A DNA stretch of 64,000 bases from Glandiceps talaboti (Eukaryota; Hemichordata; Enteropneusta; Spengelidae), in the NCBI RefSeq assembly GCF_964340395.1, contig NC_135553.1, positions 7,767,501 to 7,831,500 on the forward strand. Direction: 5' to 3'. Position 1 is the first letter of the stretch. Each line of letters opens with the position of its first letter. Made by a program: the position numbers and the translations under genes. The notes below the pieces were generated by a model, which worked only from the letters and a program-made list of their open reading frames with translations, was not told the origin of the DNA and did not search any database. Of the stretch, positions 10,601 through 24,271 are shown in pieces.

Positions 10601-13600
10601 AATGTTTACAAGAGACTCTCGAAGTGTCACCTGTATAACAATGGCTTTGGTCAGGTATTTAGTTGCGTTGTATGTATGCTTGAATAATTTCTAACTCTGA
10701 AAACGTAATTAGCTTCGTCAATACGAGAACGACTGTCGAATTTCTATACTCGTTCATGCTGTTGATAAGTGAAAATTGATTTTGATGAAAGACTGATGTT
10801 CGATCGTGTCCGCGAGACTTCTATCGCAGAACTGCAAAGATCTTTACTTTGAATGTATATAGATAATGTGATTATTGTTATACTGCGAGTCAAATCGGGG
10901 AATTCATCGGGAATTTATTTAGCTAATGGCATCGTATTTTCATCCAGTTTAGTAGATTTGAACGCAGCATGGTCTCTCCTACGACGTCAGCTAACAACAT
11001 CGTCAAATCCAGACGTCAGGTTCAATTCAGCACTAGCGATAATATCCGTACTGTATACTCACGTGGCACTTTTTTGGACAGGAACATCAGTATCTGTACG
11101 AAGTATTGATTTGTTAGGGTGCTGCCAATAATTTGATTCTGGTCCATAGGGAAGGACAGTGAGACAAAATAACGATATAAAGGATATTCTTGCACCTTTG
11201 TATCATTTGTCAACCAAATAAATAAGTGGATATATACATATACTATAGAAATGTTAAGAATGTACGCATGTTGCCATGCGTGTGTTTGCTCATGTTCCTG
11301 TGTGACATATGTGTTTTCGTACATACGTTTTCGACCCCATTCCAAACTACTGAGGTACTTCTCTGATGGAACGAAAATTAGTAGGAGGCAAGTCGTGGCG
11401 ATTCGTCATATGCGTAGTTCTTAGAAAAATGTACTAGCTATTAGTGTGTCCCGAAGAACTGATAAAAAAAGGTATATTAAAAAATTGGACCATTGCCAAA
11501 TATGGCAAATATTCCGTCTTTGTGTGCATATATGCTGATCCCCTCTGTACTTGAATACACGAACAGAACAAAAACCCCACAGAGAAAGAAACACTAAAAT
11601 AACTGTATAACGTCGGATCGTAATGGAAACAATATACGTGGACCATGTGTTTTAGTCACATTAATGGTAACGCTTCGGGGATGACAGTGTCGTGATTTGC
11701 CGTATACTTGCTTACTGTTTCTTGATAGATAAGAAAAGTGCTGCTAAAAGCCACAAAAGTGGTACAGCAACCGACGTTTTGAAAAAAAAAACAATTTCAT
11801 CTCAGGGACTTTAATATCACGACAAATTGAGTGGTTATCAAGAGTAAATCATGTTTTAATGGCGTCAAAACATACCTTTAAGGACATCATTGGATTCTTA
11901 TATAATTTCCTACATCCGTTTGCTTCCTGTTGTGGCGTTATTAATACAGAGTTATAATTTTGGAAACTAGTTCCTTTGCGAATACAATCGGTAATGAAAC
12001 AAAGCCTGTCTTCATATACACGTGCGGGGATTTACATGTACGTACATGAGCAATGCGAAGTGGTTGCCAGAACATGGCCTTATTCTAATAGTATCTTCGA
12101 ATCTATGAGTAAGTTGGCATACAGCTACTGAGATAGTTTAAGTCGAACTCAACATATCACAAGATTAGAGTTGCACACACGGGATTTCGTTATGCACCTG
12201 GGTTATATAATCTGATGCAGCATAATAACATTGTATATTTTGTACCGCGTTATAGTCGCCTATATAATGTAATAATATCACGCGGTGCATATTGCTAGAA
12301 CGTGTGATATGTACTAATGTGATATGGGTGTCTAAGTTAATGTAATAATGTTATCTGATGCAATGCGTTTTACTATTTGATAAAATGCAGTAATATTGTT
12401 GCATCGACAGTCCTTTTGTCAAAATGAGTCGATATAGTACATAAATTACATTTAGCCATGGGTTTTAGTGAGTTGCGATTCGTGACATCCCCAGAGTGTA
12501 TCCCTCTCTATTGTGTATGGTTACAATGACAACTAAAATGTTATGGTTCCACTCCGACAACTGTTGTGTTGGCGGAGCCCTCTATTTGAAAATATTGTCA
12601 GTACCTCTGGCCATGTAAACAACAAGGGGTTCATGCGGGTCAATCGCTTATTCATCGACTTCCACAGTTTCTTTAGTGGCTGCATGTCTTAATACATGCT
12701 GTTGTCACATGAATTTGATTGAACTGTCCAATAACATTTATTCTTGGTCTAAACCACAAAGGATGACATTATAGAATATTTCTGCGTGTCTTGACAACGA
12801 TGCGAATATCCTACGAGTTGAACTAAAATAGGCGTATAAAAAAGGAAACATATATAGTTCTGTATATTATCTATCTACAAGGCAAATCCTTGCCTGTAAC
12901 GATGTAAATCCCGACATCCAACCGTATATGACTCTGAATTACAATGAACGCTTTGTGTGCATATCTCAGCTCCTCATCTTCATTACCAATAGCACTAATC
13001 CGCTTTCCTGGTCACTATTTTGCCTCCAATTGGGACGTGGGATCAGCTCGCTCCAAAATCTTATATAAGACGTTTTTTAATTTAGCTTAGAGCATGTCCT
13101 TTAAATTTGATTTCGATCCAATCAAAGCTAGTGCATCATTTTTGTGATAGCCCCATTGTACTTGCGATCAGTAAGGAACCATTAAAGTCTCCCGTTTCTT
13201 AATGTTTTGAAAGACATATCTTTTTAGTGAAGGACGCCAGTACTCACTTACAAATCTTGTCCAAGGATTAATTTTCATGCGATTTTAATGTTTAATGGAT
13301 TTGACTACAATGTCATATTCAAATGTAAAGCATGTAATTTAGCACTATAGAAAAGTAATTCATTCAAATAATCTGTCTCCCTTCTTCTTCCATATACCTT
13401 TTTTTTTGGTAGCTTTGGTCTTACTTATCCCTGCATAATAACTCCCAAAGTAATGATATTTGTCTCCGAATCATATATCTGATATTAGAAAAAATGTGTA
13501 TCGAAACGTTTTCTTCCTTCTTGAGACTGAAAAACGTGTTGTGCAAGCAGGGGATGAAATATTTTTGAAAAAAGTTCCATAAGAAGAGGGACACTGATTG

Positions 13601-15000
13601 GTTTTAAAGGCTTATCAAGTAATCGGATAACCATTACAGTAGCTTTTCATTTTATATCGAGTATGCATTTAAGTGGAATATATGCTTTCAACTGAGATGT
13701 GTTCTTTCAAAATAGTTTGAACATCTCACGAGAGTAATTTTAACATCTGAATTTTTTCAGGGGACAATGCTTGTCTTTTTACAAGTTTTTATTTTAGATT
13801 CGGGTCTCACCTCTCATACTTGCAAGTGAAGCGGATGATATTTATTATTTTCTGTGGTGCATCTGGCTGTCAACTATCAAAATCGAGTTGAGTTCGAGTC
13901 TGTATGATACAGTGTAGATGGTATCTATGATTAACGTCTTAAGTGTACCCCTCACAGACCGGCATGTGGTTAACGTTCGAGTGATATATCTTGGTCTGGC
14001 CTATCTATCTGTCCTGATTGGGATGTTTCCAACAAACGTCTCATAACTTTCTTTTTTTAGTGAGTCACCACTTTGCAGGCCTAAGTACATTATATCCCAA
14101 GGGCACATACTTGTACTTTATTGTAGTCTTGCATTGGTCACACAAAGAACCGACTAAGTTGAGATTTTGTCTAAAGTCAATTACCTTTCGAGGAGACTAA
14201 AGGTCAGTTGGCGAGTACTGAACCCACTTAGTGTACCAACTGAGGTTAGAGAAAGATTGGCGTAATCTCCTTGTCAAGATGTAATGAAGTTCTGTTGATT
14301 TCGATGGAGTAAAATATCATGTAAACAAGCCTTTCACGAGTTAACTTTTCAAGTCAACAACTCACGACCTGAGAGCCACTTCACGCTTATGAAGAGTTAT
14401 AGACGGACAAATCACGCACGTAGAGAAGACGGCATTGTTCGAACACTAACCCACCTGTTGAAATGACCATCACAATAGATCTGTTTGCCTGTGTGTCAAA
14501 ACCTGTTTTTTTTCTCTGCATCATCGGCCAGGCGTAACTGATGGACTGCAGTAGTCAATAGTGTATTCAACTCAGACTAATCCCACTTAGTGGTTGTAAA
14601 CTATAGTAATTTTGAAAATGTAATCAACAACGCGGTTAGCAAAAGAAACCGTCGAACGATCACAGGTCAACCGTCGTCGAAGACCGACACGAAAATAAGC
14701 ATCTACCCACTAACATTTTACTGACTGAACAATGCTGTAAACTATTGTTGTTTGGAAGGTCAATGAACCGGGTCACGTACTTATCTCGTTAAAATGACAT
14801 ATGGACGAAGCTATGGATGTCTTACATGCTAATGACTCCACGGAGACGGTAGAATGGGGACGAAAATATGTATGGTCAATGTGATGCAAATCAAGGAGTC
14901 AGTAAGATTAAATGATTGGGTATATTTATAAACAGGCTGACCTGCTGTGTCTTTTGGTTTTTGTGTTCGACATTTATATACCAAACATTGGTATAATAGT
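7661..15000. other. Intronic stretch with no recognisable gene
   Basis: Apart from a G homopolymer near 8245-8257 I see no coding, RNA or repeat signal. The open frames here (for example 9057-9308, 10853-11131 and 11022-11345) are short and overlap on both strands without family motifs. Confidence 0.6.
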
Positions 15001-16840
15001 ACTAAGAGGTGGACCATTTGATGTCCTGGGGGGGGGGGGGGGCTTGGAAGATTTCGGGAAAAAAAAAGATGCCAAGTGGATTTGCTTGAAAAAAAAAATC
15101 CGGATATGAGTGGGTGATGGAAAAAAAAAGATGGACCACTGCTGCTAGAAAAAAAATATCTTGGCAGGGAAATGATGCACAGGATCGAGTATACTGTTCA
15201 ACCTGCTCGTACCTCTCCAACCAGGACACTTGTCAAATCATGACAAACAGTTTCAAACACATGTCAGGGACCAGTCAGTTTCGTTAGCCTGTGGTACATA
15301 TATATATTTGTTCTTGTCTCTGTTTCTTTCATAAATGGTTTAAATATTACTTCATGTAAGGGTTCAAACATAACTATACATAAAATTATACATATAATAC
15401 ATGTATTACCTAGCTACCACACTAGTTACAGAACATGCCATGTAAGTGTTTGGCTGTTTCACAATCAGTGCTTCACTTATCTTGCACCTTGGGGCAAAAG
15501 TGAACTTGAAGGTTTTGTAATGGTAATCTTCACTCTATTGGATAGTTTATAAAAGAACTTAATCTAAATTGTTCTCGTCTCTTCAGTATGAATTTGTCAG
15601 AAGTGATGATATACTTCCTATTTCAGACACTACACATCGACACCACAACTCAAATTCAAGTTTCTATTGTACACTAGGTATGACCTCCTAAAGTGCTCTC
15701 ACACATCAGTAACGTTACTATGCATGCAATATCAATGCCCCTATACCAATGTTACAGGCCCACTTTTATAACATGGAAAACTTATTTAAAAAGGTTATAT
15801 TTACTTTAGCTTTTCGATGCTTGGCAATATATATCTCAGAGGCTATGAATAACCTAACAATTGCCTAAATAGAAACAAAAAACTACAGATTTGGAGGGGG
15901 GGGGGGCGTTGGACTCCATCACCCCAGAGGCCACTCATTCGTTAAACCAACAATAAGATTCACCAAAATTGGTAAAAAAACTTGAAAAGCTTCTAGGGGA
16001 GACCCCCTAGAACTCTCCTCCGACATAAGAGGTAGACATGTTCCAGTTTCTAATCAAAGTTCTTTCCTCCACCTCTTACTGTCAAGATGCTATGGAACTT
16101 TATTTCAAAAATGTTTCAACCTTATGTAGTTGCTTTTTACTTGTTAGAGCTGTCTTGTAAAGCTTGCAAATTATTGTCTGAAAGTGTCTGTGAATAGCCT
16201 AAACATTGCCTTTAGAAGTAAAAAACTTCCAGGGCTTCTAGGGGGAGACCCCCTAGGACCCCCCCCCCCGTAAGAGGTAGACATGTCCAAGCCTCAAATC
16301 AAAGTTCTTCCCTCCACCTCTTACTGTCAAGATGCTATGAAACTTTATTTCAAAAATTAGTGATTTTTTGTTGACCCAATGGAAAAACCACTGACACCCC
16401 CCCCCCCCCAAGCGGGAGAAACTGACCAGTCTATCTGAATGTCTGAGCTCACCAGTCAAGTTTCCGATTTGTATTTTCAGTGTGTCATCATACCATGGCA
16501 TAAAAACTGTCAATTATGTTTATTTAATTGAAAATCAAACATGTATGAAATATGTAGTTTTCTAAATAAAATCTGTGTTTGATAGAACAGCATCTTGTTA
16601 CTCTCTGTATTACCCTGTGCGAAAACCAAACAGAAAATTGTGGCAACAAATGTAGGTGTTCAACATTGACGTATAAAAAAAATCCGGATATCTCAAAGAA
16701 GCAAAGAAAAAAAAAGTTGCCAGCATAGGCGAAGGAGAAAAAAAATAATTCTCAGGCAAGCAGGTGGGAAAAAAAATAATGACTCTTCACCAATCTTCCA
16801 AGCCCCCCCCCCCATGATATCGAATGGTCTACCCCTAAGT
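15001..16840. mobile_element. Non-autonomous TIR element (about 1.84 kb) with internal duplication
   Basis: The ends are inverted repeats of about 50 bp. The left end reads ACTAAGAGGTGGACCATTTG, then a G run and CTTGGAAGATT. The right end, reverse-complemented, reads ACTTAGGGGTAGACCATTCG, then a G run and CTTGGAAGATT. Just inside, both ends carry A/T-homopolymer-rich sequence with an ATCCGGATAT palindrome (near 15099 and 16682). The interior holds a tandem duplication (15847-16122 versus 16192-16360), including CTTCTAGGGGGAGACCCCCT and GTAAGAGGTAGACATG. I see no transposase frame, so it would depend on another element. A target-site duplication is not clear; GTA flanks both ends with a one-base offset. 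The superfamily is not assigned. Confidence 0.7.
15847..16360. repeat. Two diverged internal repeat units within the TIR element
   Basis: Unit 1 (15847-16122) and unit 2 (16192-16360) share, in order, a GAATARCCTAAMMATTGCC segment, an AAAAAACT segment, the palindromic CTTCTAGGGG..CCCCTAG segment, and a long match around AATCAAAGTTCTT and CTCTTACTGTCAAGATGCTA. Unit 1 carries about 105 extra bases between the second and third segments, including a G homopolymer. Confidence 0.75.
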
Positions 16841-17107
16841 GTATTTACCAGGCACTAATGTGTATGCATGCGTGATCTTGCATTTGTACATTCATGTTGT
16901 CCCATTTGCCATTTTAATCATTTATAGCCTGGAGTGTATTTTATCTTGATAGCAACTTGTCTTCACTTATTAGATTTATTAGTTTGTGGCCTTATTGTAT
17001 GAAATTACTGACCTCGCTCACGATAAATACCTAGTCATTTCGTTTACTATATTATCCATACATTACATGATGTGATTTGCTCCCACGATACGAATGTGAA
17101 TGTGAAT

Positions 17108-17365
<258 letters not shown>

Positions 17366-17367
<2 letters not shown>

Positions 17368-19178
17368 TCATCATCGTTTTGTTTGATCCTCGTTACTGCA
17401 ATTGTATTGCGGCACCTCTTCAACTTTTATGCAACATTCCAGCTGCATGTATACGCTTTCAAAGTTTGGGTATAGTAAGAAGTGCCTGTAGTAAAACTAC
17501 TTGCCGAAGCATACTTAATCTTTACTTACAAAACGCAAGCATTGCATGTATTTGTGGCATAAAATCTATGACATAATTAAGTATACGTAAACTAAAAGGT
17601 CAAACAAATCCTATGATATCATCGACTATAGAAACAAGGCCGGAAGACGCATTTATGTTATCGATGGCTGTTTCAATCAACAGTATAGCATCGTGTCAAA
17701 TCATTTTAAACGTGGTTTGATGCAAGCTATAAATTTTTGTAATCCGCCTGAGTAAAAAAAAAGTTATAAATCAACTTTTGCCATTTAAATATGGGCCTCG
17801 TAACAAATTCTTTGAATAGTCTTTAATATAACTTGTCACACATAGCGAGCTCCTTACTTTTAAGTACATGTTTACATGTGATTTGTTTTTATGTTGTCAT
17901 GACAGCGGATTCACACCTATTGTTTTGTTAAAACTTAGACAGGGGTCAGTATCTTCGATTGTCTCGCTTGAAAGTGATAGATAAGAGTTTCACATGATAT
18001 ATTGTGTATTGCCTTCGTGGCCGTAGCAATACTAACTTCACGCGTCATGCGCAACATTTAAAAGCATAGTGTCCCTGTCGCCGTCTCTACCCGCCAGTGT
18101 CTTTTGTTGTCGTTGTCACCTCGACCCTTGTTTGAGTCATTAAAAAACTATATCCACGAGTTTATGGATAATGGCGATGAGACGCATCACTGCTGGGCCA
18201 CGACATTTGTTTTCATGAATGCAGACAACTTCCAACGCAACACAAAATACTAGTAAATTATTCAAGCGGAAACTCAGTTTCTTATCAAAAGGAAAAAATG
18301 AAGCCATTAAAGCCATCACGTCCATTGTGTAATCATTTCAGCAGACGGTGTTTCTACAGCACCGTAAAACAATAGCACTGTTTATTATTTACTTATTGGT
18401 TCTAATTGGATACAGGATTCTGCTATGTGTGTGTGGTGCCTCTATTGTCGCAGTTTGGGGTTAAAATGTGTCTACATTTATGTCGATTCAAACTGTGTGT
18501 GCTATTAGTCACGGTGGAATGCCACACCAAATCTTTTTCTGCTGTAATATGCTGTAGCACTGAAAAGCATACAGCACATGTCACCCATAGTAATTATGTG
18601 GAGGTCAAATGGAAGTCACATCAATGTTTCAATTTGTAATGTGTACGTCGTTACTTGGTAGTTATTTAATTTTAAAAGGAACTGACAAGTAGATATCAGA
18701 GCTGATAGCATGCAATGTTTTATCAAGCTAGCTGTTCGTTCGGCTTCAGAGGTTACGGATCAAAGGAGACAGGGCATTATCGTCAGGATCAATCGCAGGA
18801 AGGGCCATCCTGACGCCAAATGCGAGAAAATCAAATTGGATTTATTCCAGCATTTGCTAGAGGAAACTAATTACTTCTAAACTCCCGTAGTTACAAGATA
18901 AATGAAAAACGCAGAATCCGGCGCGTCATGGCTTCTTTAAAGCCAAAGATAGACTGGAGGAGTATACAGTTGTTCAATTTAATGTGCTCTATAATAGCTG
19001 TATACATTTACGTATTGATATAGTTGAAGTTTGGCTCTTAGTACATATGCCATTTCACATATTGCAAATACATTAGTTAAAATAAGCACATCCCTTACAG
19101 GTACAATGTATACGTACCATTATAACAAATTATACTAACAGCCGCCTACAGTCAACTCGCACAACTTAGAAAACGAAC
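17366..19178. other. Intronic stretch with nothing recognised
   Basis: No repeat, RNA or coding signal recognised. The short open frames at 18140-18325 and 18406-18639 have no family features. Confidence 0.55.
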
Positions 19179-19180
19179 TG

Positions 19181-19246
<66 letters not shown>

Positions 19247-19249
19247 TTG

Positions 19250-19311
<62 letters not shown>

Positions 19312-19324
19312 ATGATTTAGTCAG

Positions 19325-19392
<68 letters not shown>
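19179..19392. repeat. Compound microsatellite (AAT)n-(CA)n-(TA)n-(TA)n
   Basis: AAT units at 19181-19246, CA at about 19250-19270, then two TA tracts (about 19270-19309 and 19329-19392) separated by a 20-base unique segment. Confidence 0.97.
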
Positions 19393-19395
<3 letters not shown>

Positions 19396-20410
19396 GTGAG
19401 TGTGTGCTCATCAATATACCATCTTCATTCAAAACCATAGCAAGATTTATTAGGCTATCTGTACAGTTGTGGTGCCGAGAATGTCACTTTCATACTTTAG
19501 TGTTATCAAATGTGTACAAAAGCCCCGTGTACCATCTCAGACTCTCTTTTTTCTTGGTGTAAGGACAATGCCATGTTAATATGACTAATTTGGCATGTAA
19601 CGATGCGACCTTAAAGCATTGCCTTTATCTTCCATAACTCGTTTAAGTAGAACTGTCAGCGGATACGTTAATCTTAGAATTGAAAGGTTCATGACGAATT
19701 CGAAGATTACATTCTAAACTGTGAAAGATATTGTCAAGCAGCTGTAGATAATGTGATCTTTGTTGCTGGAGATTGCTTCAAGTACCAGAAGACATAATAA
19801 CTTAATAAACTGTACTGAGACACAATTCTTGCATTCACCGACTAACAAAAGTTAATCTCCAGATAACGAGTTGTTCTGAATAAAAAGCCCGTTAACATTA
19901 AAAATAATCTTGTTCAATAAACCTTCGCATTAGCTTGCGTCTACAAAAAGACGAACATTACAATATAAGTGTTTGTCTGATTTCTTACAATCTATTTTCA
20001 ATAAAATACCCGATGACCTTATTTGATACTTCCGAGTATTGATGGACTGAGGCAGAGTTGGCTGATGTACCAGTACATTTAAAATCTATAAACATGTCTA
20101 GAAACATGTTATCGTCCGATGATGATGTTGATTACTAGTAGTAAATGGAGCAGATGCACGGATACAAGGGGGATATTCAATACTTTTCAATTAACACGAC
20201 TGTTGACGTCTTGTTGAAACCCATGTCTGCACATGCAACTGATTACTTACAGCACTTCACATCTGCGGCCCTAGGAATTATTAACAGTCAAGGAAGGCTA
20301 TATTTCATTCTCTTCCTTAGGATTGCGAAGACTCTAGCTTCAACTTTAATGATTTAGTGAGCTGGTTGTATGCCTGCATTTGTAGCTGATGTTCTGTCCA
20401 CGAGTATGGG

Positions 20411-20458
<48 letters not shown>

Positions 20459-22480
20459 ATAAAATGAATAGATTAATGGTGTGCGTGTCGGGGTATCTTT
20501 TTGTGAAATTCTGTATAATATCGTCACCAATGTGTATACACCGTTAAAAAAAGTTTGTCGAGCTTTCTCTTGACCTTAACAGCGAATAATGGATAAGTAT
20601 ACATGTAGTACGGCCACTTCATGTAATGTTTCCTTGAAAGCTAATTGGAAACGAAGGAAATGCGAATGTATAACCGTAAACTTGAACGTATGAGAGTATA
20701 CCTATGATTTAAACTATCTTGGGCAAAGTCTTAGACGACGTCATATATGAACCCTGTAACTTTTATAAGACAAAACAAGTGGTAATGTGTTCATCAGAAT
20801 CGTGGCTACTTCCTTACTGTCGGAAACTCTGCATGTGTTTGCCTCAAGCAAGTGGACATTTTTTGTGGCATTGAATGATTTGTTTGTGGAATAGAGTAGG
20901 TCCCCTCAGCTGGTCACTCGGCTATTAGGGTCCATTAATACAACAATCTTTGAAAGCTGCAGCAGAGCACCCAGCGGGCAATAAATTGAAGGGCATGAAG
21001 CTGACAAAAACGGTAAAAGAGAGATTTAGAGGGATTTGTCCACCAGCTAGACATATCCCCTTCTACCTGTCTATGTCAGCATATCTAGAGAAATATATAA
21101 CTTAATAGTAGCAGGTTTAAGAATTGAAAGAAGACCCCTTTTGTGAACACACCAGATTAGGGTTTATATCTTGGCAGTGAATCAGTACCAGTTCAATTGA
21201 ACTCTAATATAGACTAGGTTGGGAAATGCCTGCATTACATGTTTAGAACTATTTTCGTGTGAAATTCATTTTCTCTACATACATTGCATGCTGTTGCTAT
21301 AGAGAAATTGCATTTGTAATAACGTGACTTTTACTAGATTTGAAGTAAACCTATGGCAAATTTCCTTAATATACAGATGAATATACATTGTATTTGGTAC
21401 ACATGACTGAACTCTTAGTATATGCGATGTATTTGATTCGAATGTACGGTAACGTCGTCTTTTAGACGTTTTGGAGATAAAAGAAAAGTTAATATCCAGG
21501 TTGAATAAATAGTGAAATTACTTATTAAATAACCTATTAACTATAACATTGTGTCGTCTTCCACACTGTACACGTACTTGACGGTGATTCTAGCACTTCA
21601 CACATTTTTTTTCAATGACGGCATCCCTTACTGTTAGAGATGGCCTTTCTCGTTCTGTCTTCAAAACCCAACATTTGTAACACAAACTAGCAATTAAAAA
21701 TAAGTAATTTGCGACAAAATTCTTCTAGCGATGTATGGGTTAAGGCAGTATGTAATCTCCGGATTTGTGTGACGTTATCTAATCTTGTGCCAAGTCCCTT
21801 GTCCCTCACAGCTGTATTGTCAACATTAGAAGCCTCAGGCAGTATAGCTCTGCTGTATACGTTTCACGAAACACGGACGATTTTTTATATGCTGAACAAT
21901 TCGATGATGTGTTAAGCACTCATTTGAACTGTTCTGAGAGTATATTTATAACGTCGCCAGTAAGTGACATACAGTAAACGTGGTCATTTACAAAACCATA
22001 CAAAAATATGAGAAAGCGAATACGTAATTGAAGCAAGAATACAGTGAGCACGTAGAGTAATTCAACAGAAACGAGACGTCATTTCAGAAACAACTCCTAA
22101 ATTGGAATTCATATCATTTCAGACTTACGATTGATAGACGCTTGCTACCCCTATGACCTTGCGTTGGTGTGCGGGTTACAGCTATTTCAATTTCGATCTA
22201 TCATAATTGATAAAAACGCGAGTCACGATTTATCAAATTTATATATTTTCAAAAGCTGGTGATAAAAAGCCCACGTGTCATATATCGTACCGGAAAGAGG
22301 ACATTTATGCAATCAAACATGAACTACTTAAATGCGAACGAACGGGTCATGCTGCTACAGTATGCATCATGCCATAGTTAGAACTGTAGATACCTTTTGG
22401 GGAAGATTGAATATATGAATATTTAGAGAGGCACACAGAGAGACTAATCAAAGTACACCTATCGTCATAAACGCAAGTCA
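19393..22480. other. Intronic stretch with one (GT)n tract
   Basis: Contains a (GT)n microsatellite at 20411-20457. Nothing else recognised; the open frames at 20145-20357 and 21709-21915 show no motifs. Confidence 0.6.
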
Positions 22481-22499
22481 AATGAGTGTTTCCTTCATA

Positions 22500-23160
22500 T
22501 ACAGCCAATTTCAAAAGTGCCCAGTATTTGAGGTTTTACACATCAATGCACTCTAAAACACACAATGTCCGTTGTCTTGGTTCTGAGATCGGCGCGTCCC
22601 TTGACGTGTTTTGTGTTAGAGTAAATTGTTGCATAAAATCGTCAAAAGCTCAATATGACCAGGAACATGGTATTTGGGGACACACTCACTTTTGGTCGAA
22701 AATGCTTAACATTTTGAGGTTTTTATGCTACATTTACTCTAAAACCAACTGACAGTGTTCTTGTTTCAGACCGACATATCCTTTGCTGTGTTCTGTTGTT
22801 GCATAAAATACTCAAATGCTGAACATTTTTGACCAGGTATATCATGGTGTTTAGGACACACATATTTGTGGTCAGAATTGCTTAGCAGTTTGAGGATTCG
22901 ACACAGCAATTTAATCGCATCATAGGATGCGTCAGTCTGACTCGGCGAAACAGCTTTCTCAGATACACATTTCTTCGAGGTATTCCGCCTTACACAATGT
23001 TACACTTCCGTGTTGTGTTACAGACACAGAAACCTGTGGTCTGTCGACTGAGATTGACATTGGACCACTGTAGTGGTCAGCGAATTGACGCATCTTTCAA
23101 AGTGTTCTGTTTTCGCAGAACTTGTTTGCATAAAATCGTCAAACGCTATTAAAGCACTGC
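22500..23160. repeat. Degenerate tandem repeat, unit about 165-190 bp
   Basis: Two landmark segments recur in order. A TTTGAGGTTTT-like segment occurs near 22527, 22713 and 22890. A TTGCATAAAATCGTCAAA-like segment occurs near 22629, 22800 and 23128, the last spacing being about two units. GACCAGG follows the second landmark in the first two copies. The copies are clearly diverged, so this is an old satellite-like array. Confidence 0.7.
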
Positions 23161-23430
23161 CAACCAGTCGTGTGCGTGTCTCAAACATTCAGATGCTAAG
23201 GATTTATGAAAAGCGATGTTTTTAAAATCGCCTGTCGCTTTAAAGATAGCATTTTCAGTAACAATCACTGTTCATGAAAAACTAAGACAGCATTTGAAAT
23301 AGATTTGTATGTGACAGAGAATCTGCATAATAACGCACGCACATATAAATTCTATTGACAATATCAATGGGTGATAGAAATGTGCAGCAACTTAACGCAT
23401 GACTGATATAAACATAAATGAATTATGGAT

Positions 23431-23527
23431 ATATATATATATATATATATCCGAGGAATTAGGGATATCCAGGTCTTCAGATCGCAAAAGCGTAAAACTC
23501 TTCTGACTTCCTAATTCATCGGATTAA
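23431..23527. repeat. (TA)n-flanked foldback, short
   Basis: After a (TA)n tract, TCCGAGGAATTAGG (near 23450) is matched in inverse by CCTAATTCATCGGA (near 23511-23524), giving a stem with a loop of about 45 bases. The loop carries ATCGCAAAAGCGTAAAACTC, resembling ATCGCACGATGCGTAAAACT in the larger foldback 330 bp away. Confidence 0.6.
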
Positions 23528-23604
23528 GTCTATGATGATATAGATATACTAACTACAAATATTGCATTGATAACTGTTCTCCCCAGTGACACACTTTTAT
23601 CTAA

Positions 23605-23871
<267 letters not shown>

Positions 23872-23934
23872 GACTATTGCGCTCTGCCACTGCGGTATGG
23901 AGCACTGTCTTAGCAGATTGATACTCACCGAGTT

Positions 23935-23937
<3 letters not shown>
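23872..23937 (+). repeat. Dispersed module of about 63 bp, copy at 23.9 kb
   Basis: The segment containing GCGCTCTGCCACTGCGGTAT and ending CTCACCGAGTT is repeated in reverse orientation at 33251-33313 with about three differences. Here it abuts the large foldback on the left and a (TA)n tract on the right. It is probably part of the same mobile unit as the foldback. Confidence 0.75.

Positions 23938-24004
<67 letters not shown>
23937..24004. repeat. (TA)n microsatellite
   Basis: TA tract between the dispersed module and the duplicated segment that follows. Confidence 0.97.
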
Positions 24005-24010
<6 letters not shown>

Positions 24011-24146
24011 CTGTCACCAAAACTTTGCAATCGTGACTTACGATCAATTAAAGTGTATTTTTAGACACAGGTATATATTTATCTTCAGCATAAATATGCT
24101 ATTGACAGGACATGCATGTACCTTACAACAAAGGGATTTGGAGCGG

Positions 24147-24196
<50 letters not shown>

Positions 24197-24271
24197 GCCT
24201 GTCTGCCTGTCTCTGAGTCTGTGTGTATGTATGTATGTATGTATGTACAATGCATGTGCATGCACTGACAT
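24005..24271 (+). repeat. Direct duplication, copy 1
   Basis: From AAACTGCTGTCACCAAAACT to TGCATGTGCATGCACTGACA this segment is essentially identical to 25344-25634 outside the microsatellites. It includes a (GTCT)n tract (about 24149-24203) and a short (GTAT)n tract (about 24224-24246). Reading frames in it are repeat-driven. Confidence 0.92.
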
